From: JTS-RE37 sp041743425
GTDB taxonomy: Bacteria; Bacteroidota; Bacteroidia; Flavobacteriales; Flavobacteriaceae
Length of the DNA: 29,424 bases
NCBI GenBank assembly: GCA_041743425.1
Contig: JBGTMS010000028.1
Location: forward strand, 1 to 29,424
Direction of reading: 5' to 3'
Below are positions 16,567 through 25,553 of this stretch, one piece after another; the stretch's first letter is position 1, and every line of letters starts with the position of its first letter. Below the pieces are notes generated by a model. The model did no database searches and was not told the origin of the DNA. It worked only from the letters and a program-made list of their open reading frames with translations. The position numbers were made by a program, and so were the translations under genes.

Positions 16567-18063
16567 CTAAACCGACATTTTCAACACCTTTAAAATCTCA
16601 ACCATTCCCAAGGTATCTAACCTGCAATAGGCCAATAACGCTTTTTTGGTCTGCTCCAAATCGCCTTTAAATTCGCCAAGTACCATTTGGGTGAAAATGG
16701 CGCTTGCACTGCCGCCTTCTTTTATTTCCAGATCGTCATAACTCAATTCGGGGACCAAAGCCGGTAACACGTATTTAATCGAATAACTTCCTTTCATTTC
16801 AGGAACATAATACCATTTCTTTTGAAAAGGGATCATCAGATCCTTCAATCTGTCCATAATTCCATTTATCTCATTGCTGTAATGAGGAAAGAGAAGCAGA
16901 AGGTCTGCCAGCTTATTTCTTTCAAAACTTATGTTATAAACCAAAATATCCCCGTCTGTACCGCAATCTTTTATCAGTTGTTCTATAAATTCAGGTCTCG
17001 GATCTTTTTTGGGATCAGGCTCTGCAAGATATTCTCTGTGTGAGAGACTACCCTCCTCCCTTTCAATATGCAAAGAATATTGGAACACCAATGGCTGGTA
17101 GGGCCGGCTTTGTTCAAAAACTGGGATTGCTGATCCCATGGTTTCAAAATCGAGATAATAGATAGGATAAATCAACGCCCGGATAAAAGTCTGAATCTCG
17201 GCACTATCAAAATGCCTGCTGCCATCCTGTTCACTGCCTACCTGCAATTTCTGACTGTCGCTTAATAAGGAACTTTGCCTGTCCACCTGATTCAGGGTGA
17301 GGATGCCTTTGGTATACAATTCCATTTTTTTATTAATTCTCAGGCCGGAGATATCGAAGACGGAATAATCAGGGATATGCTTCCAGCAATGTTCCATAAA
17401 GTCGCAATGATAGGGAGAGGAGCAGTGAGATCCTATATCGATACTTGGTACAGACGGACTTTGAATCACCTCTTTAAGCCTGGCCACCTGTCCGGGAATC
17501 AAAGGCAGCAATTCCTGTATCCGATCATACACTGATTCCACAGTAAAAAGTTCATGAACATTGACAGGCCCATTTTTCACATATTGATTGTTAATGTAAA
17601 CTATGGAAATATCTTTTAGATCAATGCCTGCATTTACTATGGTATAGAACTGAATCGCGGCATCCTGAAGATAGGTGGCCGAAATACTGGTGGAACTTTT
17701 AACTTCGAAGGCTTTCCATCCCTCCTTTTCTCTGACCAGAATATCAAGGGCTGCTATGACGCCGTTAAATTGAAAGGTGGCCTCGTAAATCACAGCGATA
17801 CCGTTTTTTAGATGCTCCCTGGTCTTTCCAACTGATTCCTGAATCCTGAAATGGTCGTCAGGGGAGGCATCCACCCCTCCCGGGAATAATTTTTGGGCCA
17901 ATTTTCCAACGGCACTCCCCTGATCAAAAATGGCCTGCAAATGGGGCGTCGTTTTGTCTTTTAAGGCGAAGTGATGCTTATGTAAGAATAATGATTTTTC
18001 GCACTGCAGACCACGGATAAAAGTGGATTTTGACAGGGCAGGTTCCATGTGTTTTTCGGACAT
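16567..18063 (-). CDS. DUF2779 protein: Cas4-like Fe-S nuclease module fused to a DEDD exonuclease-like domain
   Basis: A 498-residue cytoplasmic protein with two parts. The N-terminal part looks like a PD-(D/E)xK nuclease of the Cas4/AddB type. It has GLQCEKSLFLHKH (Cys21), catalytic ALDILV...AFEVKSS (Asp107, Glu120, Lys122), and three later cysteines in HCSSPYHCDFMEHCW (Cys214, Cys220, Cys226). One N-terminal and three C-terminal Cys is the layout that holds a 4Fe-4S cluster in Cas4. The C-terminal part is DUF2779, with DnaQ-like acidic motifs: YYLDFET (Asp305, Glu307), VYNISFERNKL and YCRLDTLGM (Asp483). No cas genes or CRISPR array lie nearby. The likely role is DNA end processing or repair, inferred from domains. 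It stands alone on its strand. Confidence 0.88.
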   Translation of the reverse strand: MSEKHMEPALSKSTFIRGLQCEKSLFLHKHHFALKDKTTPHLQAIFDQGSAVGKLAQKLFPGGVDASPDDHFRIQESVGKTREHLKNGIAVIYEATFQFNGVIAALDILVREKEGWKAFEVKSSTSISATYLQDAAIQFYTIVNAGIDLKDISIVYINNQYVKNGPVNVHELFTVESVYDRIQELLPLIPGQVARLKEVIQSPSVPSIDIGSHCSSPYHCDFMEHCWKHIPDYSVFDISGLRINKKMELYTKGILTLNQVDRQSSLLSDSQKLQVGSEQDGSRHFDSAEIQTFIRALIYPIYYLDFETMGSAIPVFEQSRPYQPLVFQYSLHIEREEGSLSHREYLAEPDPKKDPRPEFIEQLIKDCGTDGDILVYNISFERNKLADLLLLFPHYSNEINGIMDRLKDLMIPFQKKWYYVPEMKGSYSIKYVLPALVPELSYDDLEIKEGGSASAIFTQMVLGEFKGDLEQTKKALLAYCRLDTLGMVEILKVLKMSV

Positions 18064-18472
18064 AATAAAATACTGCGTTTATAAATAAGTTGGGCTAAAA
18101 TATAAATGACGCTGACCTCCTGATACACATCCACTGAGCTACTTCCGGCGCTCGTTTCCCAAACCTCCTGACGCCCCGGGCTGGTTATACTTACGATACC
18201 TATCGGAAGCGACTACTGGTTTGCTTCGTATCTATAACGGTTCTATAAATATAGCCATTCACCACCTACTTTAAATTTTAAACTGCTTCCTTTATCTCAC
18301 TGTATTCACGGGCACAGTCTGGCTATGGAAGGGTCCAAAAACAGAACCAATAGCCTCATCGATTTATCAGAAATCAGTGACAAATTACCCTAACTTTATA
18401 GTGGAGAAAGACTTACAATTGAAGTAAATAAATTATTGGTATAAACGATTTCCTGAAAAATTTAAAATACTT
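18064..18472. other. 409-bp intergenic region
   Basis: Lies between the divergent DUF2779 and PhzF genes. Apart from the tRNA-like fragment at its left end I saw no gene, terminator or clear promoter. The right part is AT-rich, as expected for promoters of the divergent genes. Confidence 0.5.
18111..18150 (-). pseudogene. tRNA gene fragment
   Basis: On the minus strand the sequence reads as an acceptor-like GCCGGAA, then AGCTCAGTGGATG, a near-perfect tRNA D arm. It jumps to ATCAGGAGGTC, which resembles an anticodon 3' stem plus variable loop. The anticodon loop and T arm are missing, so it cannot make a tRNA. Such fragments are often left by integration or rearrangement at tRNA genes. Identification is by eye. 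Confidence 0.5.
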
Positions 18473-19339
18473 ATGACGGTAGCCGTGCTGGTAATTAATG
18501 CTTTTAGTCTTGATGGGAAAGGAGGAAATCCCGCCGGGGTGGTTGTTGATGCCGATCAGTTTTCGGCAGCCCAAAAACAGCAGCTGGCATCAAGTGCCGG
18601 ATTTCCGGAGACGGCATTTGTCTCAGCCTCGGAAGTAGCAGATTACAAACTTGAATTTTTCACGCCGATAAAGCAGATTCCTCATTGCGGGCATGCCACC
18701 ATTGCTACTTTTTTCTATTTGCGTCAACAAGGTTTAATAAAAGACAGTCGTTCCTCAAAGGAAACCATTGATGGTTGCCGTACTATTTTGTTTGATGGAG
18801 ATGACCCCTTTATGGAGCAAGGTGCGCCAACCTTTCATACCCCTGAGGCCGAAATGGCCGGTATATTAAATTCATTAGGAATTACCGAAAAGGATCTAAT
18901 TCCCGGACTTTCACCGACCATTGTCAACACAGGCAACGCTTTCCTTATAGTCCCGTTGCGCAATCAATCGATTCTTAAAAGTATTTCCTATGACCGAAAT
19001 GGGGTGAAGCAGATTTCCGAAAAATATGGTTTGATCGGATATTATCTATATGCCTATCCGGAAACAAAAGCCTATGATGCGACCACCAGAATGTTTGCCC
19101 CTGCTTACGGAATTGATGAGGAGGCCGCGACCGGCATGGCTGCGGGCCCGCTGGCCGCTTTCCTCCATCAGATTGAACGAAAGCACAAGGTCACTTTTGA
19201 TGTACAACAGGGCATCTATATGTCTCAGCCCTCCCCAAGTAAAATCAGGGTACGGCTGGAAGTGGAAGACTTACATATTCGCAGACTTTATGCAGGTGGA
19301 AGTGCGTATGTGTCAGGGGAAAAAACAATTGAAATATAA
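18473..19339 (+). CDS. PhzF-family isomerase-like protein
   Basis: A 288-residue member of the PhzF / diaminopimelate-epimerase-like fold. The N-terminus VLVINAFSLDGKGGNPAGVVVDA and GFPETAFVSAS place the catalytic Glu at residue 46. FFTPIKQIPHCGHATIATF and EEAATGMAAGPLAAFL are the other family signatures, and it ends YAGGSAYVSGEKTIEI. The family includes PhzF of phenazine synthesis, but most members outside phenazine clusters have unknown substrates. No phenazine genes are present here, so phenazine synthesis is not supported. It appears to be a single-gene unit, divergent from DUF2779. Confidence 0.9.
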   Translation: MTVAVLVINAFSLDGKGGNPAGVVVDADQFSAAQKQQLASSAGFPETAFVSASEVADYKLEFFTPIKQIPHCGHATIATFFYLRQQGLIKDSRSSKETIDGCRTILFDGDDPFMEQGAPTFHTPEAEMAGILNSLGITEKDLIPGLSPTIVNTGNAFLIVPLRNQSILKSISYDRNGVKQISEKYGLIGYYLYAYPETKAYDATTRMFAPAYGIDEEAATGMAAGPLAAFLHQIERKHKVTFDVQQGIYMSQPSPSKIRVRLEVEDLHIRRLYAGGSAYVSGEKTIEI

Positions 19340-19572
19340 GGACGAATATGTGAAAATGTCATTGGGAGGAAATTATTTGTCATCCCAGCTCCTTCTATGC
19401 CCTATATATTAAGAGTGCTAGACGGTTTTACATTTATGATCCAAATAGGCTTGCAAATAATGACATTCAACTCCTTCTTTGGTTTTCAAACCGACTTACT
19501 TGTGTAAACCTAACCACTTTTCAGCTTAAGGCATTGGAGAGCGTAATATTGGTAGTATTTTTAAATTATTAG

Positions 19573-21987
19573 CTAGTCAAAAACGAAATTATAGGTTAGC
19601 GCCAACAAAGGACTATTCATAATGGCTAGCTCATAACTTCCCAATGGACTTCCCAAAAATACATCGGCATCGACTCCTGGTTCACGTTGAGTGTAATATA
19701 GGTTAAAGGTGTTCCTCCTGCTAAGTACATTGTAAACTGTAAAGGTCCAGTCTCCGACCCACCTTCTTTTCAATTTTTTGGAATATTTAACCTTCCATGA
19801 AAAATCCAGACGATGATAGGGCTTTAAACGAGCGTTATTGCGTTCCCTGAAAATGGGAACCTCAATGTTGCCCAAATCGAAAATACTGTTGGCTACGGTG
19901 TATGGCCTGCCGGATTGTGCTGTGAAATTGATACTCCACGTATTATATTTATCCCCTTCAAAATTAACTGTACTATTAAGTATATGAGGTCGGTCAAAGT
20001 CAGAAGCATACCACTGATTATTGTTTATCCTATCTGCCAATTTCTGATTCTCGGAACGCAACAAACTTCTTGACCATGTATAATTAAACCATCCATTGAT
20101 CTTACCTGTCTGTTTTTTGATAAAGAATTCAATACCATAAGCTTGGCCCTGACCCTGAACTAAATCTCTTTCAATAAATTCCTCAAGGAAAAAGTTAGCC
20201 CCGGGCTTGTATGTCAAATTATTTTTCGAGCTCCTGAAGTACCCTTCCAACCCAAGCTCATAATTATTATTTTCAAGATTTTTATACAGTCCAAGGCCGT
20301 AAGTATCACTTATCTGAGGTTTAATAAAAGGATCGGCAGTTTTCCAGCGAGAGGTGGGCAAAGGTGTGGTAGCATTGTAAATATTCTGCAAATATTGATT
20401 TAATCTGGCATAACTTACTTTGACTGAAGTGTTGGAATTTATTGGAATATTGACCCCAAAACGCGGTTCCAAACTATTGTAAGTTTTAACTCCGTCACCT
20501 TTCTCAAATATTACCTCACTCAGTAATTCTCCCGATATATCATCAAAGCGGGCTTGTACATAAGGTCCTACCTGAACAAAATGGTTAAAACGCAAACCAG
20601 CAGAAAATGCAACATTCTTCATTAATGTCGCATTTAAGTTTGTGTACCCCCCAAATTCATAACTTAATTCTTCCGGAAGGTCTACGGCATCAACATTGTT
20701 GCCAAATCCCGGATCCAGATTCCCCGGTCTGATATGATACCTGACAGCTTGCGCCCCAAAATAGTAATTAATATCCTTATTTATTTCTTTGGATAATTCA
20801 GTTGCAAAACTCGCATAATCTATGCTTGATTTGAATTCAATCTTATTAGGAGTATCTACCTCAGGGAAAATTGTTTTTGGTGAGTAATTACTCATCACAA
20901 CATAAGTTCTAAGGTTTATTTGATTTTCAAATGTATGGCGCCAATTTATAGTACCATTTAAACTCTTAAAATCGTACTGATTGTTTTTAGAGTTTATGTC
21001 TTGAATTTTTGAAACCAAATCCAGTTGATAAAAATCTTTACTATAAAACCCTGTGAAGCTCAGTTGATCATCTTTTGTTGGCAGATACAATAACTTTATA
21101 GTTGCATCATAAAAATTTGCCCTGGTGTCCTTTAATTCCTTTGACACAACAGGCAACAAAAATCCGGTAAGTCCCGCGCGGCCAGCCAGACTCATCATTA
21201 ATTTATTTTTAATTACCGGGGTTTCGACCAGGATTCTACTCGATACCAATCCAATACCCCCGCTGAGTCTTAAATTATCAACATAGGGATTTTTTGCTTT
21301 TATGTCCACTACCGATGATATTCTGCCCCCGTATCGCGATGGAATATTTGCTCTGTAAAGATCCACACTAGCCAGGATATCAGGAGTAAACACTGAGAAG
21401 AGACCAAATAAATGCGTAGGATTAAAAATTGGGGCGTTATCAAATAATATGAGGTTTTGATCCAATGTGCCACCTCTTACAGAAAGACCATTACTAATGT
21501 CACCAGCATTGTTTACTCCGGCCATCAGAGTAAGCCCCTTCAGTACATCCGGTTCTCCAAGACCTGCCGGTATTTTATTCAATTCTCTGATTTCCAATTG
21601 TACCGCCCCCATTTGAGGAAGCTCGAGATTGTCATTAATTCTTTTAGCCCTTACAATAACTTCTGACAATTGTTCCTGTAATTCGATCATAGGTACTACG
21701 ACTTGCACATTCCTGGAAAGGTTTATCTTCCTGGTCTCATCCTTATAACCAATATATGAAATCCGAATTTCATAAGATCCGCCTGGTAAGGACTCAACAA
21801 ACTTGCCTTCAGCATTGGTAATACCACCGCATGAGCATGGAGTAATTAAAATCTCAGCACTTTCTAATGGAAGATTCATTTCATTATCAAGCACCTCTAT
21901 GGTTAGGGTAAATTGTTGTCCATTAATGTGCATGACACAAAAAAAGAAACTTAAAATTGCTGTTATTTGACAAACATCCTTTCTCAT
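19573..21987 (-). CDS. TonB-dependent outer-membrane receptor with carboxypeptidase-like regulatory domain
   Basis: An outer-membrane active transporter of 804 residues from the chosen start MRKDVCQITAIL (signal peptide ending near INGQQ). Residues about 25-110 form a carboxypeptidase-regulatory-like beta domain (ESAEILITPCSCGGITNAEGKF, YEIRISYIGYKDETRKINL). The plug follows with LKGLTLMAGVNNAGDISNGLSVRGGTLDQNLILFDN split across it, including VRGG and a barrel-entry PSRYGGRISSVVDIK. The rest is a long series of barrel strands ending in ALTYNFVFD with a terminal aromatic residue. An in-frame ATG 12 codons upstream would overlap the DUF4249 gene by 10 bp. It pairs with that lipoprotein, an arrangement typical of Bacteroidota uptake systems of unknown substrate. 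Confidence 0.92.
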   Translation of the reverse strand: MRKDVCQITAILSFFFCVMHINGQQFTLTIEVLDNEMNLPLESAEILITPCSCGGITNAEGKFVESLPGGSYEIRISYIGYKDETRKINLSRNVQVVVPMIELQEQLSEVIVRAKRINDNLELPQMGAVQLEIRELNKIPAGLGEPDVLKGLTLMAGVNNAGDISNGLSVRGGTLDQNLILFDNAPIFNPTHLFGLFSVFTPDILASVDLYRANIPSRYGGRISSVVDIKAKNPYVDNLRLSGGIGLVSSRILVETPVIKNKLMMSLAGRAGLTGFLLPVVSKELKDTRANFYDATIKLLYLPTKDDQLSFTGFYSKDFYQLDLVSKIQDINSKNNQYDFKSLNGTINWRHTFENQINLRTYVVMSNYSPKTIFPEVDTPNKIEFKSSIDYASFATELSKEINKDINYYFGAQAVRYHIRPGNLDPGFGNNVDAVDLPEELSYEFGGYTNLNATLMKNVAFSAGLRFNHFVQVGPYVQARFDDISGELLSEVIFEKGDGVKTYNSLEPRFGVNIPINSNTSVKVSYARLNQYLQNIYNATTPLPTSRWKTADPFIKPQISDTYGLGLYKNLENNNYELGLEGYFRSSKNNLTYKPGANFFLEEFIERDLVQGQGQAYGIEFFIKKQTGKINGWFNYTWSRSLLRSENQKLADRINNNQWYASDFDRPHILNSTVNFEGDKYNTWSINFTAQSGRPYTVANSIFDLGNIEVPIFRERNNARLKPYHRLDFSWKVKYSKKLKRRWVGDWTFTVYNVLSRRNTFNLYYTQREPGVDADVFLGSPLGSYELAIMNSPLLALTYNFVFD

Positions 21988-22013
21988 TAAAAAGTAACTA
22001 TTAACTATAATTC

Positions 22014-23156
22014 TCACTGCCAACCATCGGGTGTATTTGCAGTTCTATACTGGGTTTCGGAACAAGGAGCTGTAATTGTAATTGGGGGTGGATATGGTGA
22101 ACCTATTTGAGGTTCCGTCTTCGGATCAAGCTCAGACTCAATTGGCAGTTCCATTATACCACTGCGATCTATATATAGGGATGCCACTGATGCCGACGCG
22201 GCAGTAAATCGTCCATAAATATAATTTTCAGGATCACTTGTATTAATAATATTTCCGACCAAAGCCGCAGGAGGAGGCGAATTTAATCCACCTGCATTGT
22301 CGATTATATCATTTAAAACCTTAAAATATTCGTACGCCGTAGGTGTTAATGAAAACTGCTGCAATTCTATCAAAATACTTTTCTTATTATACAATGGGAC
22401 TTCACCAATTTTCAAATCCTTGGTGGTGTTACCATTGCTAAATTTATCTTCGTAAATTGAAATATCGGTAGGATACCGGATCTTCCAACATTCGGTTTCG
22501 CAGAAGTAAGTATAATAATAGGGAGGCGGTAAACTGGCAGGAGTACAATTTCCCTCTCGCAAAATCCCATCGAAACAAGTTGCACACACAGTCTGAGACT
22601 CAAAGGACCTGTAAGACCAGTAGTAATAATTGCTTGTATTACCCGGGTCATCAAATGTTACTGAAATGTCATGACCAGGTTCAAATTCGGAAGTATTCCT
22701 GTTCAATCTTAATTTGGGATTATAGGCAGAAGTTACATTTGCAATGGGAATGGGTTGAAGAACTTTTTCCGGGGTGGAAGTCAAATGTGTTTTATTCTCG
22801 AGGGTAATGTCCAATCTCCAGCTTTCACCTACTATAGCTCTGAATCCGGAAGGGGGCACGTAAGCATCCTCGGCTTCAACCAAAGCGATTTGTTCATCAG
22901 TCTCTTCATTTATAAAAAGGACCTGAGCATTCTGCTGAAAAATTGTTCTGTTGAGCCCGAAATCGTTATCTGATTTACCTATTCTTACGAAGGAAGCACC
23001 TTCAGCAGTAGACACAAATCCTTCAACAAAAAGCAACCCTTCTTCTAATTGAAATTCAGGTGTAACCGGGGTTACACAGGCACTTAAAAGAATTAAAAAA
23101 AGACTACTAAGAATAATGGGGATTCGGAGAAAATGCTTTATTGTAATATCATGCAT
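22014..23156 (-). CDS. DUF4249-family lipoprotein, partner of the TonB receptor
   Basis: A 380-residue surface or periplasmic lipoprotein with a signal peptide and lipobox LLSAC (Cys27) followed by VTPVTPEFQLEEGLLFVEGF. DUF4249 proteins regularly sit beside TonB receptors with carboxypeptidase-like domains and may be substrate-binding partners. The central part is unusually Cys- and aromatic-rich (VCATCFDGILREGNC, PPPYYYTYFCETECW), suggesting disulphides. It ends TITAPCSETQYRTANTPDG. It is immediately upstream of the receptor gene with a gap of 26 bp to the chosen start, so they form one operon. Substrate unknown. Confidence 0.85.
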   Translation of the reverse strand: MHDITIKHFLRIPIILSSLFLILLSACVTPVTPEFQLEEGLLFVEGFVSTAEGASFVRIGKSDNDFGLNRTIFQQNAQVLFINEETDEQIALVEAEDAYVPPSGFRAIVGESWRLDITLENKTHLTSTPEKVLQPIPIANVTSAYNPKLRLNRNTSEFEPGHDISVTFDDPGNTSNYYYWSYRSFESQTVCATCFDGILREGNCTPASLPPPYYYTYFCETECWKIRYPTDISIYEDKFSNGNTTKDLKIGEVPLYNKKSILIELQQFSLTPTAYEYFKVLNDIIDNAGGLNSPPPAALVGNIINTSDPENYIYGRFTAASASVASLYIDRSGIMELPIESELDPKTEPQIGSPYPPPITITAPCSETQYRTANTPDGWQ

Positions 23157-23573
23157 TACTCCTGGTTTAAAATAATTCTGGCATAAGCTTTTTAAATATG
23201 ATAACGTGAATGGTAAGAATGTACCGGTCCAGGCAATTTATAATAATATATTGGATATGGTATACCAAACAAGTCACAAAATATTATTTCCAACACCAGG
23301 TAGGAACAATTCAGGAAAATTCATCCGGAACTGATTCGTATTCACTTTTAAAAGGCTCAACATAACATTTTTTATCGATGATTATTGGCAGCAAATACCA
23401 GGCAATATTTATAGTACAAATTGTCTGAAATCGGCATTCAACACTTTATTTTTAATAGCAAATTGAATCACTTGTACCCTGGTAGCCTTCAGATGCAATC
23501 AACAGGAAGCATGCAAATGTGGTATAACCATTTTAGGATGCGCAATTTTTCCTAAAGGAGTAGTATATATTTT
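23157..23573. other. 417-bp intergenic region upstream of the DUF4249/TonB pair
   Basis: AT-rich sequence that must hold the promoter of the DUF4249-TonB operon and the 3' end of the next gene's transcript. No open frame with coding character, hairpin terminator or clean TAnnTTTG element was identified. Confidence 0.5.
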
Positions 23574-24935
23574 TCAATCTTCCAGCAGATCATATAACAT
23601 TTTAGTGCGGGGATCATCGGGATAGGCATTTTCGTAGATACTTATGGCATCTTTGGCATGTGGTTTTTTATCCCGGCATAAAAACAAAATAACACTGAAC
23701 AAATTTGATTTGTTGATTGAGGTTACATATTCTTTACCACGATATTCTCCCTGTATCTTATCCAATTGACCAAATCTTAAGTAGGTAAGAAATTCATTCT
23801 CTGTATACACCGGATCTTCTGCATTCATTTCTTGAATAGACGAAATAAGATGTGCCATAGGATTTTGTTTTGCCAATGCTACAAACTCTTTTCTGGCATC
23901 ATTCTCAGGATACAAAGTCATGGATAAAAACAATTGGGTCAATTCCGTTATGAACTCATAATTCCGATGACTTTTTGAAGACCCCGGATCGGCAATCTTT
24001 GGAAAAGGATAAAAGTCACTATGGGGAAAGTCATTCAATCTCACTTTATACCGCTCACTGTATGGCAGACTGTCCAGGAAGGTCATGTTCTGGTCAGGCT
24101 GTTCAGAGTTACTCATTGCCAATATCGGGATACGAATTCTTTTGGTATCGTAAAAAGGTAATTCCCGCTGTTGTGCCTCACTCCAATCCCCCGGACAATC
24201 CAGACAAACCAGGGCATCTAAAAGTGCCTCTTTAAACTGAAAAGTGAGACCGATCTGAGCCAACATACCAATCATCGCTACTTTCGTTGGGTCTACAAAA
24301 TCAAATTGCTTTGCCTGTGCCAAAACAAATCCAAGATCTTCAGCATATGATTGCAGGGCATTACTGCCATCCTCTCCACGGCCATAATGGACAGGAGAGG
24401 TATTATACATAGAAAAGGACAATACCACAAATCCATGGCTGGCGAGGTATTCAAGCATAATTGACTGATGGAGAACGCCGCTGACATGCGTATGGAGAAC
24501 CAAAGGAAATCTGCCGTTAGCTGGAATGGCCTCCTTAACAGATGGGATCCTGGTGCCGGAGATGCCTTTAAATTCACCTTCAGAAATTTGCTTACCGAAT
24601 GAAGGATTAAGGGCTCCATTTTTAAATTCCTTCGGAATATCATGTAGTACCAGTTTAGTATACACGGTGTCACTTCCGAAATCTTTGATCGCATCTTCAA
24701 AATAATCTCCGAATATCATGTTCGGTGAGATCGAATCTTCTGTAGGATACCAGACATATATTTGAATCGGCTTGCCTTTATCTATATAATTTCTGGACAG
24801 ATCATATGCGAGATGTGTCCTGTAACCCACCTGAAAAGGACCTTTCTTTAAATTTCCCCATTGGCTGATATCCTGGCAATACCCTGGTAAGGTGAGCAGA
24901 ATTAATACTGCGACAGCAAACTTTGTAGATGACAT
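23574..24935 (-). CDS. Exported alpha/beta-hydrolase-like protein, probable non-catalytic variant
   Basis: A 453-residue protein from the start MSSTKFAVAVLILLTLPGYC, a cleavable signal peptide. The middle resembles the alpha/beta-hydrolase branch of dienelactone hydrolases and PAF acetylhydrolases: IQIYVWYPTED, RFPLVLHTHVSGVLHQS, LEYLASHGFVVLSFSM. The nucleophile elbow after DPTKVAMIG reads GMLAQIG instead of G-x-S-x-G, so the serine is missing. A C-terminal His candidate is present in NDFPHSDFYPF. The last 100 residues are helical and end like a tetratricopeptide unit (KDAISIYENAYPDDPRTKML). It may be a binding protein or use another nucleophile. An ATG 3 codons upstream is equally possible. 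Confidence 0.75.
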   Translation of the reverse strand: MSSTKFAVAVLILLTLPGYCQDISQWGNLKKGPFQVGYRTHLAYDLSRNYIDKGKPIQIYVWYPTEDSISPNMIFGDYFEDAIKDFGSDTVYTKLVLHDIPKEFKNGALNPSFGKQISEGEFKGISGTRIPSVKEAIPANGRFPLVLHTHVSGVLHQSIMLEYLASHGFVVLSFSMYNTSPVHYGRGEDGSNALQSYAEDLGFVLAQAKQFDFVDPTKVAMIGMLAQIGLTFQFKEALLDALVCLDCPGDWSEAQQRELPFYDTKRIRIPILAMSNSEQPDQNMTFLDSLPYSERYKVRLNDFPHSDFYPFPKIADPGSSKSHRNYEFITELTQLFLSMTLYPENDARKEFVALAKQNPMAHLISSIQEMNAEDPVYTENEFLTYLRFGQLDKIQGEYRGKEYVTSINKSNLFSVILFLCRDKKPHAKDAISIYENAYPDDPRTKMLYDLLED

Positions 24936-25225
24936 AGGGTACATTTTATCTGTTTGGGATGATGGATCTAAACTTCCTGGTAAAAATCAATTAATTCTCA
25001 GTAATAGCACCTTTTATAACCTTTTGACCTACCATTTATTTAGCAGGTCTCGAGAGGAGATCGAAGCTTTCGGCAACACCCCGCCAATTCGAAGTCTGTG
25101 AAATTATATTTTAAGGAATTCAATGAATCTTACAGGCCCGGTTCATTTCCTGGTCTGTGTGGGATCGCTGGATTGGCTAAACGAATCCTGATGAAGCCAA
25201 ATTAAGGACTATACCATCTATTTGC

Positions 25226-25247
25226 ATCCCCCTGAGCGGGGGATTTT
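25226..25247 (+). terminator. Orphan GC-rich hairpin followed by T residues
   Basis: ATCCCCC (25226-25232) and GGGGGAT (25238-25244) form a 7-bp stem with a 5-base loop, and the 3' arm runs into four T residues. No gene ends just upstream on the plus strand, so it may be a repeat element or the relic of a lost gene. Confidence 0.4.
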
Positions 25248-25464
25248 CAGGTAGTCGAATAGAAGATAAATTAAGAAATTAGGACGATACTATAAATTCT
25301 AAGGCATGGCTTTGCTATCTATCTTTCAGAAAGTGGTAATTGGAAGGCCGTATTAAACTACCTCTGAATTATGTTTGAACCAAAAAAACCGAAATTTATA
25401 TCCGGGTAGCGGAAAGTTAAGTTATCGATATCAGGGATGTTTTTATATTAGAACATATAATTAG

Positions 25465-25494
25465 TTTATCATCAATTATGCTATTCTACTTTTG
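25465..25494 (+). promoter_or_regulatory. Promoter-like element upstream of the small membrane protein
   Basis: TACTTTTG (25487-25494) fits the Bacteroidota -7 consensus TAnnTTTG. TTTA (25465-25468), one mismatch from TTTG, lies 18 bp upstream as a -33 element. It would give a leader of roughly 55 bases to the ATG at 25554. Confidence 0.45.
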
Positions 25495-25553
25495 CTGAGA
25501 ATTTGAAAAAATACCGAATTTAAATAACGACCAACAAAGATTAATATTGTATA

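Larger units (their letters stand above)
24936..25553. other. 618-bp intergenic region
   Basis: Between divergent genes. No supported coding region. It holds the hairpin at 25226-25247 and a promoter-like element near its right end. The DNA is AT-rich with many stops in every frame. Confidence 0.5.

Noticed and set aside
16567..18063. CRISPR-Cas locus suggested by the Cas4-like domain
   Set aside because: No repeat-spacer array and no cas1, cas2 or effector gene is present anywhere in the window.
18473..19339. Phenazine biosynthesis cluster suggested by the PhzF family
   Set aside because: No other phz-type gene is present; most PhzF-family proteins are unrelated to phenazine production.
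24892..25101. 69-codon plus-strand frame over the start of the hydrolase-like gene
   Set aside because: It is antisense to a clear signal-peptide coding sequence and has no family character.
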